From contig CM027382.1 in NCBI GenBank assembly GCA_015680905.1, positions 11,691,501 to 11,755,500 on the forward strand: a stretch of 64,000 nt of DNA. The letters run 5' to 3'. The notes beneath the pieces were generated by a model. The model was not told where the DNA came from. It saw only the letters and a program-made list of their open reading frames with translations, and made no database searches. Below, piece by piece: positions 56,367-64,000 of this stretch. Every line of letters begins with the position of its first letter. The first letter of the stretch is position 1. A program made the position numbers and the translations under genes. This DNA comes from Coptis chinensis. Its lineage: Eukaryota; Streptophyta; Magnoliopsida; Ranunculales; Ranunculaceae.

Positions 56367-58770
56367 ATGATGGCCTTGAACAAGAACTCTGTCTATGTAT
56401 GTTTTACATGTTTACTTATTTTCTCTTTTAACTTTACTTCGAGGGGTGCAACTGAAGATCCATCTACAGCCCAAAAAGATGATTCATCAACGGCGGCTCC
56501 TGGAGCGGTGGCTAATGGGAAGGTCGAGAGTAAATCGGTGAGTTTTGTTATAATCCAAATGAAAATCATTACTTTTTTCAAGTGACACAATCTACTTGCA
56601 TTGGTATATATAATAGGTGATGCATGCTCTAACGTACAAGCCAATCAATTCTTAAACTTTGGTGTTAAATGTTGCACATAGGGATTGAGAGGTCAGAGGT
56701 GCAATGTTTTTCTTGGGTGATCCATTAAAATGTTTCATGTGCACTAATAATATATCACTGTCTCAACGTGCAAGACCTCTACTCACTCTTTCATGTTAAT
56801 GGATACAAGTGCCAAGTAAACAAACTACAAAACTCACCCTTTATAAACAGTACTGATATTCGGAAGGGGGAAAGAACAGTTTACCGCTATTCTAGTACGT
56901 GTTAGTAATTACCTTGGTTCTTTTTAGCGTTTAAAGCCAAGTACATTCCATGCTGAAGTTGGTCTAGTACTCAAAGTTAGCTTGAATGGACACGATGCTA
57001 AGTTTACAAGCATTCAAAAAGCTGTTGATGCGGTTCCACCAAATTGCCGTTCGAAGACGTTGATCACCATTGGCCCAGGGACGTACAGGTTAGAGTCTCA
57101 TTACATTATCCTTTGATAGCTGCTAGTAAATTTACAGTTTTAGATTGAGAAAATATGTTGTTATAATTTTAGATTGGAAAAAAGTCAAAAAACAAATGCT
57201 GGAACCTAGTTCTGTACGCATGAGACTTTGTACGATGTGTAATGCTAGTGTATACACCCACATATGTTCGCACTTTTGGGGCTACAAATACATGCACTTT
57301 CCAAGATATATATACTTCACACAACTCTAAGTAATCACTAGATATGAAATTTGATGTCCTATTATTATTAGTTAAAATATTTTACTTCTAAAATTTGATT
57401 TATTTTTGTCTTTCCTCATTCACTGCCGGTAGGGAAAAGGTAATAGTCGATAGAACCAAGTCCAATGTAATATTTCAAGGTCAAGGATATCAGACAACCA
57501 TCATCGCCTGGAATGATACAGCATTGTCTGCCAAAGGAACAACAAGTAGCCACACAGTAGGGATCTTTGCATCAAACTTTACTGCTTACGATATCAGTTT
57601 CAAGGTATATAAAATTAATTGATTATACCATCTAATACAAATAAGATAGTATCTTCATTGATGAAATTTTTGTTCGTCGACCAAACTTACGTTGGTTTTT
57701 ATGCACTTTTCTCATTTGAGAAGAATACTGCTCCTCCTCCTGATGGTGTTAGAAAGGGAGCACAAGCAGTTGCTGTCAATATTGAAGCAGATCAGGCAGC
57801 CTTTTATAGATGTGGGTTTTATGGTATACAAGATACTGTCTTGGACAACAGAGGGAAGCACTATTACAAAGATTGTTTCATTGAAGGAGCGACTGACTTT
57901 ATATTTGGTGATGCTAGATCGCTTTTTGAGGTACGCAGTAGAGTTTTATTTCTGACCTTAGGGTTATATATGTAGACCCCTAAGCTAACACATTCCTCAA
58001 CCCAGTTAATTAAATCTTGATATCCTGCACTAGGCACTTACCCCTCATTTAGCTTGACGGCTTCCCTGGTTGATTTTAAGTGCCAGAAGTGAGTACGTTC
58101 AAATCATACCTGAATTGTATTATATCTCAGTCGGCTTTGCAATCTCTCGAAGACTTAAGACAACCATTAATAAATCCAAGTATATTTCCCATATATAAGG
58201 TTCCATTCTCATCTCTGACTAAGTGCACCTCCATATGCTGATATTTTTGTTTGAACAGGGTTGCACTCTAAACCTCATCTCTAGTGATCACCGCGGAATG
58301 ATCACAGCCCAAGCAAGAGAATCGTTGGACAGTAACACAGGTTTTTCCTTTGTGAACTGTAAGATTATTGGAAAGGGCAATGCATGGCTTGGCAGAGCAT
58401 ATCGTGCTTATGCCACTGTTGTGTTCATCAATACGAACATGGCTAACATAATCGCCATGGATGGATGGAATGATATGGGTAAACCAACTTACCACCGGTA
58501 TGTAAATTCACTACTTAAAGTGTCTTATAATTTCTAAGTCCATTGCTTAATTATGTTCGTAATGGTATTAAATCACTAATGCTCCAAATATTATGTTTTA
58601 TTTGATTTTATGATAGGACTGTCTTCTTTGGTGAATATGGTTGCTCTGGACCTGGAGCCAACCGCAGTAAAAGGGTCTCATACAGTAAACAACTTAGCCT
58701 AGCTGAAGCACGTCCATTTATGAGCATATCGTTCATAGAAGGAGACAAATGGCTGCCTGTTCATACATGA
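56367..58770 (+). CDS. Pectin methylesterase (pectinesterase), six exons, intact
   Basis: Exons 56367-56537, 56928-57088, 57433-57604, 57724-57930, 58259-58497 and 58617-58770, all with GT-AG introns and matching phases, give 367 aa. It removes methyl esters from cell-wall homogalacturonan. A signal peptide (MMALNKNSVYVCFTCLLIFS, then FNFTSRG) is followed by a short Ser/Thr/Ala stretch and the catalytic domain from about residue 65; there is no inhibitor-like PRO region, so it is the short (group 2) type, similar to PME11-like proteins. Motifs: GPGTYRE (106-112), AQAVAV (Gln182), GIQDTV (Gln204, Asp205), DFIFG (Asp226), LGRAY (Arg283). The last has Tyr285 where the family has Trp (LGRPW), and FFGEYGCSGPG lies near the end. 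The start is the first of two ATGs; Met2 would also serve. Upstream is a subtilase relic and two PME pseudogenes stand upstream on this strand. Confidence 0.92.
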
Positions 58771-59150
58771 ATTTTTTATACGAAATAGTGTGTAGCAGTA
58801 CACCATTTTTCCCTATTTGGAACGGACTGGATCCGTTCCTGTTAAGTCCGTCGCTAAGATATGAACAAATTTACTAATTCGGCAGTTTATTTTTAACTAT
58901 TTTTGGCACACACCAAACAAGAGCGGTCCCATCCGTTCCAATTTGCCAAAATTCTGGTAGTGATATGTATACGCTGATGTTGTAGTCTATGCCTTCGTAA
59001 TATTCAACAACAATATTATTTTGTATCGTTCATGGGCCAAATGGCTTCCTATTCATACATGATACCCTTTTTTATGCATAATTGTTCGTATACACTGATG
59101 CGTTAACCTATGCCTTTGTCATGTTCAACAACATGATTGTTTCGATCTTC
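58771..59150 (+). repeat. Downstream of PME: partial duplication of the gene's 3' end
   Basis: The stop-codon region AAATGGCTGCCTGTTCATAC at 58748 recurs as AAATGGCTTCCTATTCATAC near 59040, each followed by ATGA..TTTTTTATAC/ATGC. A further phrase, GTATACGCTGATG..CTATGCCTTCGTAATATTCA (58970), recurs as GTATACACTGATG..CTATGCCTTTGTCATGTTCA (59090). So a segment at the gene end was tandemly copied. Confidence 0.7.
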
Positions 59151-59850
59151 AAAATTTGGACGCCCACAAATAGTAAATGTCCAAATTTTGTTGACGTATT
59201 GAACAGTAGTAATTGTAATTGTATCCTCCTAATTTCTTCTTACTGATGAAGATTATACAGTTCCATGAGTTCTTTCAAATCATATTCTCTTAGAAGGGCC
59301 TTAAACATAGGATACCCTAGTTCAGAAAATATCTCTTTTGGTTTTGAAAAGTACTTTGCTGCTCCCACCCAAAGTTGGAAATTCTTTATTTGTCTGATTG
59401 TATCTTATTTGTCTCCTATTTTTTCATAATTAGCCCAAAAAATTTACAAATATTGAAGACTCTGTGAAAGCTAAAAAAAAAGATAAAGATAAACACTCTA
59501 CAAAGTGAAAGTTATTAACTGAAATAAAGAAGAAGATGTTAAGAATTACAAATTGATTTATGTCATATAAATGATTACACTTTTAGTTGCTTGCTTTGAG
59601 ACCCTTTTCAAAATTCAAGCTAATGAACGAAACAATGCTACATTTAGAATTCAAGCATTGTGTATCTTAGTATCATACCAACAAGGGATTTGAGCCTGGA
59701 CCTTCGACTTAGAGTGGAGAACCCCATGAACGTTAAAACAGAAGTTTCATCGCTAAGGCAGACTTTTGAGATTCTCAGAGACAAAAAATGATTATAAGGT
59801 AACTATATATAAACCTCATCCTAGGCTTTATACTCTCACTCTTTAAATCT
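59151..59850. other. No gene; possible SINE-like piece
   Basis: The stretch near 59680-59745 (GGGATTTGAGCCTGGACC and further) and 60070-60110 (GGGGTTTGAGCCCCAGACC) resemble the internal promoter-like part of plant SINE or RTE retroposons. The rest shows nothing. Confidence 0.3.
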
Positions 59851-59854
59851 CTCA

Positions 59855-61990
59855 TCCATGGCTTCCCCTTTTCTCAAAACCCAAACTCCAAGCGCCTTAT
59901 ATACCTCTCCCCACATCCAAATCCTAGTAGCCCAAGGCACTTTCGAAGTCGTTTTGTCATTCTCTAAATCAATATGTGGAAAGAAGACAGTTCCAGATTT
60001 TATTTTTTATTTTTTTTATTGGTAAGTCTGTTTTTAAATGAGATCAGTAACTCTTTGATGCCAGCGGGGTTTGAGCCCCAGACCTCTGTTATTATCACCC
60101 AAAAATTTTACCGACTTTGCTAGATGTTGGGTCATGGTGGAGATGTATGTCGACTTCTACCATAACATGTTCAAAGAATGACTCGTTGAGCAGTACTAGT
60201 ACACCTTATCGTTGTGAGCTTTATAGGAACTATTCGGTTTCGTGGAATACAGGTAAAATGAATTCTCAGTAGACTTGGTTACTGGGACGGAAAGAATATT
60301 GGAAGAGATGTCCAAGGAAGAGTTGGAAGAATTAGGTCCTTCTGCAACGCCTTCTTATTGTTGACCCATGTTCATCCATTGATCATGTAACAAACATTTT
60401 CAAGTGCTTGGGAAAACAACAATTGCAAAATCTTGCTGAGCAACTCATTCGAGTGTTGAAATCAACTGAGATTAAAGAAGAAGATATATCTATTGGGAGA
60501 TTTAACTAGAAAGTCACACCTCAATCTAGTTACTTTCCATCCCAAATAATTTCAATTTGGAGCTCACACCAAGGAAATCACCCACGCAAGACTTTAGTAG
60601 TTATCACAACAAACTCAACATAGCAAAACCACTAATATATCATCACAATTCATAACAACAATAATTATGGAAGTAAATAATGCAAAGAGACACAAAGATT
60701 TAAAGTGACTCGATAAATGTTACCTACGTCCACACAAGAGCCGAGTTTCCTTTATAGTAAAGATTGGAGAGTTTACAAGAGGTAGCAAAAATCAAGAACA
60801 AGAGGCTTCATTCAAACCCTAGCTCAATAGAGCTCCCACAATATCCAAGAAATTAATCTCTCAAAATTGTCTCAAAACCTTATTCTATTTCAACCCTAGC
60901 TCAATAGAAAAATGTGAGAAAATGGGCTTTAGGCTGAAATATCAAAAATCAGTGAAAATTTCGGAAAGCATGAGCGCGGGTGCGTCTCGACCAAGACATG
61001 GGCGAGCGCGGGTCGCGCCCCTTCTTTGCTGACTTCCAGTGAATTTCTCACAGCATGAGCGCGGCGTGTGCCTCCTACAAGGCCAAATGGAGCGCAGGGT
61101 GCACCTCCTTCTCCAAACAGATCAAAAGTCGATAATGCGGCATCGGACACCGGAGCAAAGCTTCACGGTTCCACAACCCAACAATATCATACTTCATCTG
61201 TGCATATGCCACATGGGGAAAATTTATAAGACGGAATATTATTTTGAGACGATGCATCAGAAGCTTGACGTGATACCTTCATTCAAATCGTACGAAGCTC
61301 TCATTGTGTATTTTTGTAGTTCAGAACAGATTAAAAAAGCTATTGATGTAGTTGACAAGATGTACACAGATATCAGATATGGTCGATGATTCTTTCAAAT
61401 TCCTTTTACCTGCCGTTCAAAAAAAATATTAAGAACCTCATAGAGTTTCGTGTGAATCTTGGAAAGTGTAAGCAGGGAAAAAAAATACGTGAAATCTAAC
61501 CAAGACTTCAATGCCTTTCTCGAGTTTCTTTTGGAATTGCAAAAATCCCTGCAGAGGGATGAAGCATAGACTTAAACGGCGAGAGTGTCAGAATTGATTC
61601 AGAGGACCAGCCTTTTCTAATTTGGGTGATGGGCCATCTCAAGATATTATTATATCTCGATGTAAAGTATGCTTACACTGTTCTTGATCAAAATTTTCTC
61701 GGAATTTATGAGAACAATGATTTCAGGTATGGACTGCATTTGCTCAGAGCTATTGAAAAAGAGTTTAAGTTTTGCCCAAACCGGATTTGGCTTGATTATC
61801 TTCTTAGTGCTACTTGTTGACGGGCTCCTTACACTACGGCGACTTTTGGTGGGCAGGTTTTGGAAGATTATCCAAAAGCTGGGCTATCTTACACTACCGC
61901 GACTTGTTTGAGGAATGAGGAGGTACATATATATCATATGGCTTGTGGGCAGCAAGAAGAGGCAGAGCAAATAATGAAGATTATACCTAG
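59855..61990 (+). pseudogene. Decayed PPR gene (partial) with an LTR-like insertion
   Basis: The clearest part is 61165-61390: PNNIILHLCICHMGKI, YKTEYYFETMHQKLDVIPSF, KSYEALIVYFCSSEQIKKAI and DVVDKM, which are helix pairs of pentatricopeptide repeats. A second piece at 61560-61990 reads ESVRIDSEDQPFLIWVMGHL, DFRYGLHLLRAIEKEFKFCP and NRIWLDYLLSA, after which frames shift (YTTATF, GLSYTTATC). Upstream, 60300-60480 has SSIDHVTNIFKCLGKQQLQN and LAEQLIRVLKSTEIKEE, probably the same protein. An AUG at 59858 (MASPFLKTQTPSALYT) could be the transit-peptide start. Frameshifts, stops and the insertion at about 60500-61160 disable it. It resembles mitochondrial PPR proteins of the At4g04790 type, uncertain. 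Confidence 0.6.
60500..61160 (-). mobile_element. LTR-like insertion in the PPR pseudogene
   Basis: CG-rich phrases (CATGAGCGCGGGTGCG, GAGCGCGGGTCGCGCC) and the ACGTCCACAC..GAGTTTACAAGAGG layout resemble the TNT1-like LTRs but sequence identity is low. It separates two PPR pieces. Exact ends and target duplication were not established. Confidence 0.4.
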
Positions 61991-61994
61991 AGGC

Positions 61995-62100
61995 GCAGTG
62001 TTCTAAAAAACGCTAGGCGGCAGTTGGGCAGTGGGAGAGCGCCTAGGCCTCCTAGGCAGTGCCTAGACAGGCTAGGCGCGTGAGGTTTTTTTGCTTAATA
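61995..62100. repeat. GCCTAGGC-rich degenerate repeat
   Basis: Repeated GGCGCCTAGGC-type words (GAGCGCCTAGGCCTCCTAGG, then CAGTGCCTAGACAGGC). Similar sequences are common at plant transposon ends but no element boundary was found. Confidence 0.35.
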
Positions 62101-62143
62101 TATATGGTAATATACACCTATACTACAAGAAATGAAGAAAATC

Positions 62144-62737
62144 TGTTGTAAATATATAAGTGCGGAAACAACGTTACCCACAACAAACGGATCAATCCTA
62201 CACAAAGATCGATCCTTCACACTAGACAAGACTTCAACACCCTCCAAGCAATATCCCAACACTTCTCAATATCAAATAACAAGCATATAAAGTAAAACAA
62301 TTAATGTAAAGGAAGAACAAACCACAAGACGAGATATATCGTGGTTCGGCAATTTTGCTACTTCTACACCGCTGAGTTCCAAGCTTTACTAGATGTCTTG
62401 AGTAATGAGTTACAAGTCTCTCAATTCACTCACAAAGAATGAACACTCAACTCACAAAGAATTGCTCTCTTATAATCTCTCTCTTTCCTTGTTTTTGGAA
62501 AAAGTTAGGTTTTCCAAAAAATGGATTTTTTTTTTATCCCAAAAACCAAAATCGCGATTCGTATGTGAAGCCCACAAAAATGACCTGAAGCTGGGCTCCT
62601 CTGGCGCGGTGGCGTGTGCTGCGGCCATCTTCCGGAGCGCTGGTCGCTTTAAAACATCGACCATGGCGCTGGTCGCTTCTGGCTCTGGCCTTGGCCAGCT
62701 GAATGTAAAAACGAGTAAAACTCGTTTTTTCTCTACA
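62144..62737 (-). repeat. 3' LTR of that Copia
   Basis: 594 bp, starting TGTTGTAAATATATAAGTGC and ending CTCTACA on plus. The purine tract (complement TTCTCCACCTCGG) follows at 62738. Confidence 0.88.
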
Positions 62738-64000
62738 TTCTCCACCTCGGTGAGGTTTTTAACACATAAAACCAAAGTGAACACATCCAACAAGATCACA
62801 TCCAAGAAGAACACCTCCGAAGGAAGACTCGCGAATCAGCGCCTCGAAGGGCTATGCCCACACGGGGCTCTTTCAAACATGTAGGATTTGGAACAAGTCC
62901 AAACAAGTGTTGGAACTTAACTCCGGTGACAACTTTAAAATTGACATATCGGTGGGTTGTCATGGGTGTCTACTTTCTCAAGTGCTACATCACCATCCTC
63001 AACGACATCCGTGATAAAGTGATAACAGACATCAATATGCTTGGTCCGACCATGATGAACTTGATTCTTCGCCAAATGAATAGCACTCGACTATCACAAT
63101 ACACAAAGCAACACCGTTTCCGCTCAATACCCAAATCATCTAGAAGACCTGCCGAAGCCATAGTGCCTCTTTCATCGCCTCTCTGCCAGCGCCATATACT
63201 GCGCCTCGAGAGTAGATAGAGCAATCAGAAATTAGCATAGACCTCCAACTAACCGTGCACCATGCATCATAAACACATAACCGGTGAGAGTCGATCGTCG
63301 TCTATCTAGATCACTGCGATAATCGAGAATCCACAAACCCACTGACATAACAAGTGCCTCCACCATAAGCTAATCCCACATCCAAAGTACCCTTCAAGTA
63401 CCTTAGTACCCATTTCATCGCCTCCCAATCTTTGCTTCCCGTGATTTGCCATATATACCGACAACACTAATCGCACGTGGAAATGTCCGGGCGCATTGCA
63501 CACCATAGCATACATCAAACGCCCCCGCGGCACTTGCATAAGGAACATTTGCCATATGCTTTTGTTCCTCCAATCAACTAGGAGAACTTAGGTCGAAAGC
63601 CTAAAATGCCCAACTAAAGGTGTAGAAACCGACTTTGCATTCTCCATACCAAATCGAGAAATTACTTTCTCGATGTATTTCTTCTCGAGATACAACTATC
63701 CGGCCGCTTCTTCCTATCTCTCAATCTCCATGCCCGATTATCTTCTTGGCTCCACCTAAGTCTTTCATCTCAAACTCGAGCTAAGTTGAGATTTCAACTT
63801 GTCTATCTCCACCATGCTTTTGGAAGCAATAAGCATGTCATCCACATAAAGCGGGAGATAGATGAAGTCATTACCACGAAGCCTTCTAAAGTAGACCACA
63901 AAGATCATACTTTACCGGGTGTACTCATGTTGCATCATGAATGTGTCAAAGCGCTTTGTACCATTGCTCGGGCGATTGCTTTAACCCGCATATGGACCGA
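62738..64000 (-). pseudogene. Copia RNase H and RT part, frameshifted
   Basis: On the minus strand RT ends with YVDD-region sequence (complement near 63845: CATCCACATAAAGCG) and SKSMVEIDKLKSQL, the SAKFS..EEQKHMANVPYAS counterpart near 63540, then YMANHGKQRLGGDEMGTKVL and RNase H pieces (RRSTLTGYVFMMHGA-type near 63260, CDSRVLFIW, FIMVGPSILMSV). Several one-base shifts and short deletions break the frame. It continues beyond the window. Confidence 0.85.

Larger units (their letters stand above)
62144..64000 (-). mobile_element. TNT1-like Copia, 3' part, cut by window end
   Basis: LTR 62144-62737 with AAATC at 62139-62143 as one half of a possible target duplication (its partner is outside). 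The interior to 64000 carries RNase H and part of RT on the minus strand, closely matching 24600-25900 of the element at 21084-26540. Same family and opposite orientation. Confidence 0.9.

Overview
The window is nuclear DNA of a flowering plant, almost certainly a eudicot. The evidence is spliced plant gene families (pectin methylesterase, cucumisin-type subtilase, PPR proteins, a UDP-galactose-type nucleotide-sugar transporter, FAB1 lipid kinase), GT-AG introns, and a dense nest of plant transposons (Ty1/copia, LINEs, hAT, Mutator-like/MITE, solo LTRs). No prokaryotic, organellar or viral genome is seen. Only one host gene looks intact: a six-exon pectin methylesterase (56367-58770, plus strand, 367 aa).

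Layout. 1-2130: minus-strand fragments of a PGN-like PPR gene and a UTR2-like nucleotide-sugar transporter, separated by a 1.33-kb hAT element that landed on a splice donor. 2400-16810: a 5'-truncated, frameshifted subtilase pseudogene; one intron holds a 12.4-kb Copia stack, which itself contains two roughly 3.3-3.5-kb LTR-like copies in opposite orientation. 16811-21083: 3' flank, tandem repeats, one exon of a PME pseudogene on plus and a different PME-like pseudogene on minus. 21084-26540: a TNT1-like Copia. 26546-44023: a second PME pseudogene with exons 2 to 6 in order but spread over 17 kb by another Copia, a hAT MITE, two LINEs, a Mutator MITE, a solo LTR and a foldback MITE. 44090-46708: a Mutator-like element with TIRs of roughly 400 bp that carries a FAB1 kinase fragment (Pack-MULE). 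47255-51315: an internally deleted TNT1-like Copia. 52095-54259: a small non-autonomous LTR element with three LTRs, two of them head to head, inside one target-site duplication. 55065-55463: a second copy of the subtilase last exon, followed by the intact PME gene. 59855-61990: a decayed PPR gene with an LTR-like insert. 62144-64000: the start of a third TNT1-like Copia, cut by the window edge.

How it fits together. The subtilase-last-exon and PME units recur in the same orientation, so the region is best read as a tandemly duplicated subtilase/PME cell-wall gene cluster that decayed under nested transposon insertion, leaving one PME apparently functional. Nearly all element boundaries given here are supported by target-site duplications read directly from the sequence. 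No new immune, toxin or CRISPR-like system was found. The most unusual structures are the three-LTR element, the FAB1 Pack-MULE, and the large inverted LTR pair.
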